64,000 nucleotides of DNA from Okapia johnstoni (GCA_024291935.2 CM044314.1:22976001-23040000), one strand, 5' to 3'; positions 47,496 to 58,454 are shown, numbered from the stretch's first letter. The notes: generated by a model not told the origin, from the letters alone. Made by a program: numbers and translations.

Positions 47496-49039
47496 CTAGA
47501 AAACAATAAAGAGCCTGAAGCACTAGTTCTAGATTTTGGCACTGGGCTCAGTAAATTTTCGTTACAACCATGAGGAAAATCTGGAAATATAAGTTCAACC
47601 AGGAAAATTTTTGCTGTATAGTGTGATCTTGCTGAATCTTCTGCTAATTTCAAGAGCTTGTAATGTCAATGGATTTTCCAAGCAAATGCAATCTTGACCT
47701 GAGCCTCTGACTCACTTAAAGATATCTGTCATATACAAAGTCTCTAGATGTAATGGGGAAATATTTCTTATTGCCTACAATATCCAAAGAAAATGTGCAT
47801 TTGCTCGGATATGAACAAAAATGGGTTTTTAAGAGTTTCTTCTTTCTCTATGGCATCTATATCCTTCAATCATTATTCCCAAGCAATGGGCCTGTTCTTT
47901 CTTTGTATTTCATGCTCTAAACAGAGCTTCTTTGTCATGAATAAGAGTAAAAAGTAGTAATAGTATTATCTCTTCAAAGAATAAGTATCCCTGAAAGCTA
48001 TCAGGTCTTTATCACTACAAAAAAACTAACAAATGGAATAAAGAGGATAAAATTACTAAATCAGTAAATAACCAGAAATTGCCACACAAAATTCAATGTC
48101 CTACAAATACAACTTTTCACATGGCCCCTGAGCTAACAAATTTATATAGAGAACAAATTTCCTTGTAAAGAGCCATCCTTTAAGTGATAAGTGGAAGTAA
48201 GAATATCAGGACTTGTAAATATCAGGAACTCATTTCAGCAATGTTGCTAGAAGTCAAGGAGCATTACTTTCTTTCATAGTGACCTTGTTGAATATTCAGG
48301 AAAATGTTCCCCAACTGTTCATAACCATATGACATTAAAATATGTATTACTCATGGCAATTAGCCACTCAGGAGAAAATTTTGACAAATATGATAATTCC
48401 ACATCAGTCCATTTACCTTTAGCATTGTAGATGGAGGAAGTCTAGAAGTCCAATTAAAAGTTGGTATATTACATAGCTGTGCCTTATATTTTATTTTAAA
48501 TATAGGAATCACTTTCATAATTCTAACATTCTTTCAAGTGAATTCTTTCTAAATATTTTGTATATTGTTACAGCAATCAGCAACAAGAATGTAGATTTTT
48601 CTTCCAAACAAAATATCCTTTATAAGTTGATGTCACAACCAATAGCTAGAGAATAGTTTAAAGTTTCCAAGCAATGCCTCAAGTTGACTTCCAGTACCTG
48701 AGTGTGTACTGTAGAACCCTCTAGTCTAGGATTTATAGCTCAGAGCAACATGTCAAATTATTCCTCTAGGTTTAGATCATAAACACAAACCAAAAGTCTC
48801 AAGCAGTGCACACATGAGGACATTATCCAGAGTGAACACTGTTTAGAAAAATGCTGTGGAGAATATGGGATAATAGTCAAAGCACCATTATTGTGGTAAC
48901 AGTAAAACACTATAAATCATGTCATAATCACTGGATTTCTTGGCTAATTTATCAACAGTTCTGATCTATAGAAGATATTTCACTGGAGTAATAAATAACA
49001 AATGCCTCAGGGATATGTGGTTATTTTGACTGAGAGCAC
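47496..49039. other. Unassigned DNA
   Basis: No gene or repeat recognised over this 1.5 kb. The sequence is AT-rich. Confidence 0.4.
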
Positions 49040-49047
49040 TAGCCCAG

Positions 49048-49166
49048 GTTGAGAAGGGAAAGTCTACCCACTCCAGTATTCTGGCCTGGAGAATTCCATG
49101 GACTGTATAGTCCATAGGGTCACAAGGAGTCAGACACAACTGAGTGACTTGCACTTTCACTTTCAT
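49048..49166 (+). mobile_element. Bov-A fragment with 8-bp TSD
   Basis: 'cccactccagtattctggcc' and 'acacaactgagtgacttgca', then 'ctttcactttca', belong to the first Bov-A monomer. TAGCCCAG flanks it at 49040-49047 and 49167-49174. Confidence 0.88.
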
Positions 49167-49321
49167 TAGCCCAGAAAGTTTCATTACAAGCCAAAAAGTG
49201 CTGAATGTCATGAAAACTCAAACTATGAAGAATGGCTTTTTCCTATGGAAAATGATGTGGTTTACCAATGGCTGACTCTGTCTATCAAATGAAAATATGG
49301 TAGAAGATAATTGGCTCAAAG

Positions 49322-49515
49322 TGTGAGTTGTTCAGTCATGCTTGACTCTTTGTGACCCATGGACTGTATGTACCCCGCCAGTCCATGGAATTCTCCAGGC
49401 AAGAATACTGGAGTGGGTAGCCATTCCCTTCTCCAGGGAATCTCCCAAACAGAGATCAAACCCGTGTCCTTGCTTTGCAGGCAGATTCTTTACCATCCGA
49501 GCCACAGGGAAGCTC
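49322..49515 (-). mobile_element. Bov-tA SINE, antisense, with 14-bp TSD
   Basis: Full complement from 'ttgttcagtcatgcttgact' to 'catccgagccacagggaagc'. TAATTGGCTCAAAG occurs at 49308-49321 and 49516-49529. Confidence 0.95.
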
Positions 49516-49529
49516 TAATTGGCTCAAAG

Positions 49530-49978
49530 AAGCCTTGAATGTCATGTTCCTTGGGAGTGGAGATCTCATAGCTGCCTGAACCTTAGTTTCAGTGGCATGT
49601 ACATCAAAAGAATTGAAAATGACAGATTATGGAGATAACACGTGTACATGATCTTATTTTAGAGGGCATTTGCATCTCAGAAAATTGATCGACAAGAAAC
49701 ATTGGAAATTAAATTTCTTGTAGTTGCAACTCAAGAAATAAAATTCTTAATAATTTTCTTTTAACTTTCTTATAAGTTAAATTTTCCTTGTGTGATCCCC
49801 CCCCAAAAAAATGTGCTCTTTTCGATCGTTTCATTGCATTATTTCGGAGATGCAAGCCAGTTCAGTAGGGCGAAAAAAAAGTAATATAAGGTGCAAAAAT
49901 GAGAATTAAAAAATAAACAGTCCTTGTTAACAGATGTATCATTTTACAAGCAGTTAAGCTGAAGTAATGTATATATAA
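49530..49978. other. Unassigned DNA
   Basis: No gene or repeat recognised. A C8A7 run lies near 49797-49811. Confidence 0.35.
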
Positions 49979-50092
49979 CCAGCTTTCCTGGTGACTCAGA
50001 TGGTAAAGAGTCTGTCTGCAATGCAGGAGACCTTGGTTTGATCCTTGAGTCGGGAAGGTCATCCTGGAGAAGGAAATATATATAGAAACCAT
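49979..50092 (+). mobile_element. Bov-tA tRNA-like head only
   Basis: 'aaccagctttcctggtgact', 'gtctgcaatgcaggagacct' and 'ggtttgatccttgagtcggg' are the tRNA-Glu-like half. It is cut after 'ggagaaggaaat', so the Bov-A body is missing. Confidence 0.88.
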
Positions 50093-50266
50093 TGGAATTA
50101 TTAAAAAGCTTCTTAAAGTTACTAAATACAAACTCAATGTTCCAAATTCAATTGTATTTCCATATACCAACAATAAACAACTAAAAAGTTGTGGTATCTT
50201 AAAAGGGATATATTTTGCAATAGTGTAACAAAAGTACCCAGGATTATCAAAGAAATCACAAACAAA
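50093..50266 (+). mobile_element. LINE-1 ORF2 scrap
   Basis: 'attcaattgtatttccatat' and 'accaacaataaacaactaaa' match L1 ORF2. Confidence 0.6.
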
Positions 50267-50463
50267 TTAGAAAAGATCCTGATGCTGGGAAAGATTGAAG
50301 GCAGGAGGAGAAGAAGAGGACAAAGGATGAGATGGTTGGATGGCATCACCGACTCAATGGACGTGAATTTGAGCAAGCTCTGGGAGACGGTGAAGGACAG
50401 GGAAGCCTGGCATGCTGCAGTCCATGGAGTCTCAAAGAGTCAGACATGACTGAGCAACTGAAC
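50267..50463 (+). mobile_element. BovB 3' end, sense
   Basis: 'gatgctgggaaagattgaag', 'gatggcatcaccgactcaat' and the terminal 'catgactgagcaactgaac'. Only the last ~200 bases are present. The 86-codon plus frame at 50189-50449 is the degraded C-terminus. Confidence 0.93.
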
Positions 50464-50991
50464 AGAAAATAGAATGAAAGGGAAAAAAACAGATATACGT
50501 TTTTAAAAAATATTTTGAACAAGTAAACATTTAACTTATATGAAATGGATAATTTTCCAGGAAAATATAAAATGACAAACTTGTCACAGGACGAAAATTT
50601 CCTTAAAATTCGTATAAGTCAATATCTTTTAATGAAATTGAATTTATTGTAAACCTCCCAAATTCCAGGTACTAGAAGCTCACAGGTAAGTTCTGCCTGC
50701 CTTTGAAACAGGCAGAAAATCCTTCTTATCTTCAAGTTGCTCCAGAAAAGAAAGTGAATTGTCCAAGTACTTTTAAAATATCAGAGTAACTAGATAAGGC
50801 CACTTGGCAAAAAATGGCCATCAGGTCAACTTCTTTGATTCTGCTTGAGAGAATTTGATAAAATTATAGTTGTCAACAGAAGCCATAGATTTTCTTTAGG
50901 AATTTAATGGAAAACCTCTCATTAATAGATTGATGTTACAAATGTTTTTAAAATATAATTTACTAAACTGGGCATTATATTATATTATATC
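50464..50991. other. Unassigned, partly L1-like DNA
   Basis: 'gataattttccaggaaaata' resembles L1 ORF2; the rest is unassigned. Confidence 0.35.
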
Positions 50992-51298
50992 AGTTCAGTT
51001 CAGTTCAGTCGCTCAGTAGTGTCTGACCCTTTGTGACCCCATGGACTGCAGCATGCCAGGCCTCCTTGTCCATTACCAACTCCCGGAGTTTACCCAAATT
51101 CATGTCCATTGTGTCGGTGATGCCATCCAACCATCTCGTCCTCTGTCATCCCCTTCTTCTCCCACCTTCAGTCTTTCATATTGGGCACCTGCTGACCTGG
51201 GGGGCTCACTTTCAGCATCCTATCTTTTTGCCTTTCATGGGGTTCTCAAGGCAAGAATACTGAAGTGGTTTGCCATTCCCTTCTCCAGTGGACCAAGA
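50992..51298 (-). mobile_element. Mini-BovB: 5' leader fused to 3' end, antisense
   Basis: 50992-51176 is the antisense BovB 3' end. At about 51177 it passes straight to the complement of the BovB 5' leader ('atattgggcacctgctgacc' to 'cccttctccagtggacca'). Both parts point the same way, so this is an internal deletion that removed the endonuclease and RT. Comparison with 62350-62490 shows the leader part. Confidence 0.9.
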
Positions 51299-51669
51299 TG
51301 ACGTGAACAGTGAAGTATATTTATAAGATTTTTACACTGGATACATAAGAATACAATAGTATATAAATGGGTAGAAGTCCTTTCTTGTCATTTTTATAAT
51401 TATTGCATTATGGAGAAATTGTATCCTGGTAAGTTTTTTCCAGTTATCCTCTGACATGCTAGTTGTTTCTTTTTTCTTTTTTTTTTTTCAGTCTAAAAGG
51501 TTTGTTGGCTCAATCTGTATATCTTCTTATTGAAAACCACATTTACTTATTGTATTTATTAGAAAATTAAAGATTATCTATCTAAATTTCAATATGCATC
51601 CCGGGGCTATGATGACTTTTCCTCTAAAATCTCAGTAATTTCATTTTATAGTGTCAGAGTTATACACAG
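51299..51669. other. Unassigned DNA with a T-rich run
   Basis: T-rich tract at 51469-51489; no gene recognised. Confidence 0.35.
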
Positions 51670-51875
51670 GAGCTTCCATGGTGGCTCAGATGGTAAAGAA
51701 TCTGGCTGCAATGCAAGAGACCTGGGTTCAATCCCTGGGTCAGAAAGATCCCCTGGAGAAGGGAATGGCTGCTCACTTCAGTATTCTTGCCTGGAGAATT
51801 CCATGGACAGAGGAGCCTGGTGGGCTACAGTCCATAGGGTCACAAAGAGTTGGACGTGACTGAGCGACTAACACT
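51670..51875 (+). mobile_element. Bov-tA SINE
   Basis: A complete, well-kept copy from 'gagcttccatggtggctcag' to 'gactgagcgactaacac'. Confidence 0.95.
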
Positions 51876-51878
51876 ATA

Positions 51879-51988
51879 GGGTTTCCAGGTGGCTCAATAG
51901 TAAAAAATCCACCTGCCAATGCAGGAGCTGCAAGAGACATGAGTCCAATCCCTGGGTTGGGAAAATCCCCTTGAGTAGGTAATGGCGT
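51879..51988 (+). mobile_element. Second Bov-tA, head-side part
   Basis: Three bases after the previous SINE a new head begins ('gggtttccaggtggctcaat') and stops after 'cttgagtaggtaatgg'. Confidence 0.9.
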
Positions 51989-52049
51989 GCGTGCTATGTA
52001 GTTCAAGTATTTGTACTATTAAGCAGGTAGAGGGAATGAATTAAAGCCC

Positions 52050-52430
52050 CAGTTCTCAAGTGTGGTCTGAGGACCCTAGAAATTCCCAGAGATCATTTCA
52101 GAGAGTTTGAGGCCAATGATACTTTCATAATAATATGAGGGTATTATTTGCTTTTTCCCACTGCACTAATATTTGCAATGATGGCACAAAGCAAACTGGG
52201 CTCATTTTTCATTGAACATCTTCTGTACTTCATAGAACAACTGAAAGACAAGCTATGGTTATCAGAATTAGATTTTGGCAGACATATTCTCAAAAATGAG
52301 CAAAGTGAACCTATCAATTCAAAGGAAAATTTTTTTTCAGTCGCTAAATCTGAGCATGCACACACATAATGCAAAATTGCAGTTGGGAAGGCCTGTAGAG
52401 GAAGCCCTCATGTCCTACTACTCAGGGTCA
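52050..52430 (+). mobile_element. hAT-Charlie-type DNA transposon, 5' part
   Basis: It starts with a terminal repeat, CAGTTCTCAAGTGTGGTC (compare 'cagtggttctcaaa'), followed by 'atttgctttttcccactgca' and 'aatgatggcacaaagcaa', known wording of a Charlie-like element. Bases 52196-52330 match later element text ('gaacaactgaaagaca', 'aatgagcaaagtgaacct'), so part of the element is deleted. The other end is at 54503-55318. Confidence 0.75.
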
Positions 52431-52431
52431 A

Positions 52432-53848
52432 TTGTTGTTGTTATTCAGTCACTAAGTCAGGTCCAACTCCTTGCAACCCCATGGACTGCAGCACACCAGG
52501 CCTCACTGCCCTTCACTATCTCCTGAAGTTTGCTCAAACATATTCATTGAGTCAGGGATGCCATTCAACCATCTCATCCTCTCTTGCCCCCTTCTCCTCC
52601 TGCCTTCAATATTTTCCATCATTAGGGTCTTTTACAATGAGTCAGCACTTTGTATCAGGTGATCAAAGTACTGGAGCTTCAGCTTCAGCATCCGTCCTTC
52701 CAAGGAATATTCAGAGTTGATTTCCTTTTGGATTGACTGGTTTGATCTCCTTGCTGTCCAAGGGACTCTCAAGAGTCTTTGCCAGCACCAGTTTGAAAGC
52801 ATCAATTCTTGGACATTCAGTCTTCTTTATGGTCCAGCTGTCACATCTGTACATGACTACTGGGAAAACCATAGCATTGACTATACAGACCTTTGTCTAC
52901 AAAATGATGTTTGCTTTCTAATACACTGTCTAGGTTTGTCATAGCTATTCTTCCAAGGAACAAGTGTCTTTAAATTTCATGGCTGCAGTCACTGTCTGCA
53001 TGATTCTGGAGACCAACAAAATGAAATCTGACACTGTTTCCACATTTTCGTCATCTATTTGCCATAAAGTGATATGACTAGATGCTACAATCTTAGTTTT
53101 TTGCATGTTGAGTTTTAAGCCAGCTTTTTCACTTTCCTCTTTCATCTTCATCAAGAGGCTCTTGAGTTCCTCTTCACTTTATGCTATTAAAGTAGTATCA
53201 CTGCATATCTGAGGCTATTGTTATTTTCCCAGCAATCTTGATGCCAGCTTGTGATTAATCCAGCCCAGCATTTCACATGTATTCTGCATAAAGTTTAAAT
53301 AAAGAGGGTGACAATGTACAGCCTTGATGTACTCCTTTCCCAATTTTGAACCAGTCCATTTTTCCATGTATAGTTCTAACTGTTGCTTCTTGTCCTGGAA
53401 TCAGGTTTCTCAGAAGGCAGGTAAGGTGGTCTGGTATTTCCATCTCTTTAGGAAGATTCCACAATTTGTTGTGATCCACAAAGACTTTAGCATAATCAAT
53501 GAAGTAGAAGCAGATGTGTTTTCTGGAATCCACTTGCTTTTTCTATGATCAAGCAGATATTGGCAATTTGAGCTCCGGTTCCTCTGCCTTTTCTAAATCT
53601 AGTTTGTACATCTGGAAGTTCTCAGTTCACATACTGCTGAAGCCTAGCTTGAAGGATTTTGAACATAATCTTACTAGCATGTGAAATGAGTGCAATCATA
53701 TGGTAATTTGAACATTCTTTGGCATTGCCTTTTTTGGGGATTGGAATTAAAACTGACCTTTTCCAGCCCTATGGCCATTGCAGTGTTTTCCAAGTTTTCT
53801 GGCATAATGAATGCAGCACTTTAATAGCATCATCTTTTAGGATTTGAG
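52432..53848 (-). mobile_element. BovB, antisense, inside the hAT element
   Basis: It starts with 'gttgttgttattcagtcac', covers the whole RT region in reverse and stops at 'catcatcttttaggatttg' in the linker. The RT YADD segment is destroyed: the expected region near 53185-53215 reads 'actgcatatctgaggctatt', with bases lost. Motif A survives only as CFYFIDYAKVF in frame 53273-53533 minus. Confidence 0.94.
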
Positions 53849-53894
53849 AAAAGGAACATAACTGACATCATTTGTTCCCATTGGAAAGATCTGA

Positions 53895-53922
53895 ACTTTC
53901 TATTAACACATAAACATGGAAT
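53895..53922 (+). mobile_element. Bovine-type LINE-1 3' UTR, part 1
   Basis: 'attaacacataaacatggaa' is L1 3' UTR wording that continues after the SINE with 'tagaaaaatagtactgatga'. The origin of 53849-53894 is not settled (L1 or hAT). Confidence 0.65.
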
Positions 53923-54135
53923 CTGGGCTTCTCAGGTGGCATTACTGGTAAAGAATCTGCCTGCCAATGCAGGAGATGTGAGTTTGATTCCTGGGACAGG
54001 AAGATCCCCTGGAGGAGGAATAGGCAACCTCTTCAGTATTCTTGCCTGGAAAATTCCATGGATAAAGGAGCTTGGGGGGCTGTAGTCCGTGGTGTTGCAA
54101 GAGTCGGACACAACTGAGCATGCACATATACACAT
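53923..54135 (+). mobile_element. Bov-tA SINE inside the L1 tail
   Basis: 'gggcttctcaggtggcatta' head, 'gagtttgattcctgggac', Bov-A body and 'cacaactgagcatgcac'. ACATGGAAT flanks it (53914-53922, 54136-54144). Confidence 0.94.
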
Positions 54136-54144
54136 ACATGGAAT

Positions 54145-54502
54145 ATAGAAAAATAGTACTGATGAATGTATTTGCTGGGCAAGAATAGAGACACCAATTT
54201 AGAGAACAGACTTATGGATTGAGTAGGGGAAGGAAAGTGTGGAACAAATTGAGAGAGTATCAATGAAATATACACTTCACCATATATAAAATTGATAGCT
54301 AGTGGGAAGTTGCTATACAACACAGGGAGCTCAACCTAGTGCTCTGTGACAACCTAGAAGGGTGGGGAGGGCTAGGAGTTAGGAGGTTCAAGAAGGAGGA
54401 GACATATGTATACTTATGGCTGATTCATGTTGTAGAGTAGAAACCAACACAGCACTGTAAAGCAATTATCCTCTAATTGAAAATGATAAAGAAAAAAGAT
54501 TT
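54145..54502 (+). mobile_element. Bovine-type LINE-1 3' UTR, part 2
   Basis: 'gaatgtatttgctgggcaag', 'gggagctcaacctagtgctc', 'gtatacttatggctgattca' and 'taaagcaattatcctctaat' are the L1 3' end in order, with a short A-rich tail. Confidence 0.92.
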
Positions 54503-55318
54503 TAACCTCCAAATGAAAATTGGAATTTTGCCATTTTGACAGTTTCTCAACACTTACAGACTTTCCTGATCGTATGGGTGGTGATGATATGATATGGATG
54601 CTTTTCCGTATTATAGAGTTACAAGTATCAACATTAGGAAGATTTGCATTACTCAGTGCATATTTTCAAGTGATCAGTGTGTAATGTGATAGCGTTACAC
54701 GTGAGCAAAGGGTCTCTTCAAATAACAAATCAGACTAATGTATTTTAATGTAAATGAGTATGAGAAACCGGCTGCCACGGTCTCAGATTTCACACACAAC
54801 TAACCTTTAAGAAATTGTTTCGCCAGGTTTTGTCGAGTTTCAGTGGAGTACCAAAGAAGGATATCTACAGTAAGCTGACAAAATTAATAGAATATTCCTT
54901 GTTTTTCTAGCCACATAGGTATTTGAGTCCAGAATCTCCTCTTGAATTTCAAATAAAACAACATATTGCAATAAATTGAATGTAGAATGTGAGAATTCAA
55001 ATGTCTTCAGTAAGCCCAGTATTAAAGAGATTTGCAAAAACTGAAAACAATGTCACTCACTATTCTCAATAATATTTTACAGAATATATTAATGGTTATC
55101 TTTTATAAAAAATATGTCATAAGATATATATATTAATGTGAAATGTATTTTTATTATTTCAAATAAATTAATGAATATTTTTAACGTTCTTAATTTTAGT
55201 TTCAAATACAGTAGCTATTGATAGATGTATTATCACAGTAAAATGAAGCTCTCTGAAATGCTCAATAATTTTTAACACTGTAAAGAGCTCTAAAGATCAA
55301 ATAATTTGAGAACCATTG
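54503..55318 (+). mobile_element. hAT-Charlie-type DNA transposon, 3' part
   Basis: 'cagactttcctgatcgtatg', 'aagatttgcattactcagtg', 'acctttaagaaattg', 'aaaacaacatattgcaata', 'attaaagagatttgcaaaaa' and 'tgctcaataatttttaacac' lead to a terminal repeat TTTGAGAACCATTG (55305-55318), the complement of the left end. The relic covers what was the C-terminal dimerisation part of the transposase, now full of stops and indels. Confidence 0.78.
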
Positions 55319-56375
55319 AACCTGATATAAACTTACTAACAGATTTCATTTTTAAAACAAAAGAATAAAAGCCACAAAATGGAACAAAGTTTTAAATGCA
55401 ACTTTAATAAAAATAATAATATGTAATCATTTAACATGCATTATTTAATTATTTAACATGTTTAGAGTATATTACAATATAATAGTTAAAAGATATTATT
55501 GATTAAATTATTAATAAACAAATAAATTAAATTATTATTGGTGCAATAATACATTTTCTAAGGTGTATACACCTTATAGTTATATCAGACTGGGTACCTC
55601 CTAAGGTAAAGGAAGTGGGAGAAAGGTTTAACAAAAAGGAATTAGGAAAACCTATCATCCTTTTAGGGGGGTTGCAAATAGATCTACAGTGTATTATCAG
55701 CCTAATGAAGAAAACATAAGAGAATAAAGAAACACAGATCTTTCATTTTCTTGTTTGAGTTATCCATTTTGATAAATCCAGCTTTTCCTGGAATCTATGG
55801 AAGTTGGTGTCATTGGATTAGACCCACTTTGTACGCTTTACATAAGTGCCTCACTCCCCAGTATTCTGTGGTAACATGAACACTAAGTACTACAGTGGTT
55901 TATTCCCTCTTTGATATGCACATATCCATATCTGCGTCCCTTCAGTAGGCAAATTAGGTGCTTTAGCCTCTCTTAGTTTATCAAAACTATTAAAAATTTT
56001 GAGTAATTTGAAGATCCAATTGGCTTCATTTCATAGATCATAAATAGGGGAGCAACTCGTCTGGCAAACAGAGGGATACTCCAAGGATTACAAAACATGA
56101 AAGGCTTTTATAGTTGAAGGGCAGGACAAGGAAAGGAAGTCTCAATAGGAAAACAATAGAAGTTCATTGGAGGAAAGTAAAAGTTCAGGTGATGACAGTT
56201 TCTCACTGGCTGAGCTACAGCATTTTCTAGTGGCTGGGCTTGTCGCTGGGCAAGAAAGAAGTCTTCCTTCCTCTCCTGGGGTAGTAAAGTATTTGAATTT
56301 CCTATTTGGAAGTGCAGCGTTCCTCTCTTCCTACTGGAGGCAATAACTGACATTTTCCCATAGAAATAATTGACC
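55319..56375. other. Unassigned DNA, AT-rich then mixed
   Basis: 55340-55560 is very AT-rich with ATTTAAC/TTATT repeats. The part from about 55990 to 56375 resembles an antisense LTR in composition but no family is recognised. The 89-codon minus frame at 56108-56377 has no domain. Confidence 0.35.
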
Positions 56376-56866
56376 ATGTAGAGACATCACTTTGCCAACA
56401 AAGGTCCATCTAGTCAAAGCTGTAGTTTTTCCAGTAGTCATGTACAGATGTGAGACCTGGACCATAAAGAAGACTGAATGTCCAATAATTGATACTTCCA
56501 AACTATGATGCTGGAGAAGACTCTTGAGAGTCCCTTCGGCAGCAAGGAGATCAAACTGGTCAATCCTAAAGGAGATCAATCCTGAATATTCATTGAAAAG
56601 ACTGATGATGAAGCTAAAGATCCAATACTTTGGCTACCTGATGCAAAGAGCCAACTCGCTGGAAAAGACCTTGATGCTGGGAAAGATTGAAGGCAGGAGG
56701 TGAAGGGGACCACAGAGGATGAGATGATTGGATGGCATCACTGACTCAATGGACATGAGTTTGAGCAAACTCCAGGAGATTGTGATGGACAAGGAAGCCT
56801 GGCACACCACAGTCCATGGGGTTGCCAAGAGTTGGACACGACTGAGTGATTGAACAACAAAAACAA
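56376..56866 (+). mobile_element. BovB 3' portion, sense
   Basis: It begins after the RT core ('gagacatcactttgccaaca') and reaches the true 3' end 'actgagtgattgaacaacaa'. 5' truncated. Confidence 0.94.
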
Positions 56867-57364
56867 TAGCGAGACAAGTCAATTAAATAAGAAGTTTTAA
56901 ACAGCAAGGATGCATTTTTGAGAAGATCCAATAGTTTTCTTCCCGTCTGAGCTCTTACCCCTATGAGAGTGAGAACTAAAACAGCATAGCTGCAGCAGAT
57001 GGAAATCAAATGAGCTCTGTGTTACGGGTTAATTTGGAAGAACAGCTCAGACCAAGATAGATGGTCCTGCCAATTCACTCTCAAAGATAAACCTTGGGAC
57101 AGTTCCCCAGAGGGAAAGTTCCAGGCACCAGGAGGACACACCTACCCATGTTACTACCACCCACCACTAAAGAAAGCTCCCCAACTTGGTGTTTTTTGAC
57201 AGATTAGTTTCAGCTAAGGGAGAAATGTGAAACAAAGGTTTCCAAGGACCCACCTGTATTATACTTCAACTCCAAGTGGAGAATGAAGGCATGGGATAGG
57301 AGAGGCAAAGTGTTTAAGGGAAATCACTCCCCAGGTAACCTAAAATAATGCAAGGACTTTAGTC
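56867..57364. other. Unassigned DNA
   Basis: No gene recognised. Composition and some phrases suggest retroviral LTR or leader DNA continuing from 56375, which would make the BovB an insertion inside it. Confidence 0.3.
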
Positions 57365-57692
57365 TACAGTGATACCAACCAGGGTTCTTGGCCTTCCCCA
57401 ATCAATAAAAATTGCCAGGAAACCAGTCAAAAAATTCAGGCAAGGCTTTACTGGGGCTCCTGTGGCCACAGAAGAGAATGAAAACAAGTAAGAGGTTCCC
57501 TTGCTCACTTCCCAAGGTGGGGGGTTTGAGCTGATTGTGAGAAGGTGTCTTAGGTGGTATGCCTACCCCTTTGGTGGTGATGAATGCAAAGGGCATGAGC
57601 ACCTGACACCCTGCTCTCAACACCCAGGTTTTGCTCTGAGCTCTTCAGAAGTGGCAGTTGGGATTTTTTGGACATTTTGTCTAGAATTTACC
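57365..57692 (-). mobile_element. Candidate retroviral LTR, antisense
   Basis: On the minus strand, 'ggagccccagtaaagccttg' gives an AGTAAA poly(A)-type signal (complement near 57448), followed by 'cctgaattttttgactggtt' and a U5-like stretch ending about 57365. This resembles ruminant ERV LTR ends. Not assigned to a class. The 137-codon plus frame at 57501-57914 crosses this and the next repeat. Confidence 0.45.
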
Positions 57693-57699
57693 CCAACTG

Positions 57700-57760
57700 C
57701 ACAGAATATAAAGAGTACACATATGTTTAAATTTCATCATAGAGAACATAGTATCAATCA
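57700..57760 (+). repeat. Direct duplication, copy 1
   Basis: 61 bases identical to 58321-58379 except for two extra bases near 57710 (ATAAAGAG versus ATAGAG). Confidence 0.97.
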
Positions 57761-57884
57761 TGCAGTTATTTTTTTCTTTGTATTTTGTTGCTTGAGGAGA
57801 TCGGTGTCTAGGTGCAAGGACTGTATCACTGCAGTAAAGCATCCCAAGTCTCAGCCTCTCTCAATAGGAATTATGATACTTAAC

Positions 57885-58071
57885 AATGACAGCAAGCATT
57901 CATTTAATAATTAAGATACCAGGAACTATTTTAAGTATATTAACATATTTTCATGTTTAATCCTCATTTCAAACTTATATTTATTTTTGTTTTATATATG
58001 AGTGAACAAAACCACAGACAGGTTAAATAATATTCTGAAAGTCTAAGAGCTGTTATGGAGGGTTTGAATCT
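57885..58071 (-). mobile_element. MIR SINE, antisense, split by an L1 tail
   Basis: 'agcaagcattcatttaataa', 'cagacaggttaaataatatt' and 'agagctgttatggagggttt' follow antisense MIR. It continues after 58168 with 'tttgaatcttaactgaaag'. Confidence 0.6.
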
Positions 58072-58167
58072 GTTTTTAAATTTTTTTTTTTCCATTGGAG
58101 GATAATTGCTTTACAATGTTGTGTCAGTTTCTGCCATACAGCAATGTCTATCAGTCATAATTATATA
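58072..58167 (-). mobile_element. LINE-1 3' tail, antisense, with 9-bp TSD
   Basis: A T-rich start followed by 'tggaggataattgctttaca' and 'gtcagtttctgccatacagc' is the complement of the young L1 3' end. TTTGAATCT lies at 58063-58071 and 58168-58176. Confidence 0.92.
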
Positions 58168-58320
58168 TTTGAATCTTAACTGAAAGTTGCCCAAACATCT
58201 CTGAACTGACAGAATATTTTTTTAATTTAATTCACAGCTAGGAAATGAAAGAAGTCTTGGAATTTATCAATAATATATTTTTTCTTTCATTTTGCAAATG
58301 CTTTGTTAGCTGAAATGTAG

Positions 58321-58379
58321 CACAGAATATAGAGTACACATATGTTTAAATTTCATCATAGAGAACATAGTATCAATCA
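58321..58379 (+). repeat. Direct duplication, copy 2
   Basis: 59 bases; see 57700-57760. The neighbouring bases differ at both sides, so the match ends sharply. Confidence 0.97.
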
Positions 58380-58454
58380 CGTTTTAGTAGCTGTATCACA
58401 ATAATCATGCTGTTTTTATGATATAAAATCAAATTTTCTTTATTTTCTTGCAGA

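Noticed and set aside
57501..57914. 137-codon plus frame
   Set aside because: It crosses an LTR candidate, the 60-bp duplication and unique DNA, so it is a chance frame.
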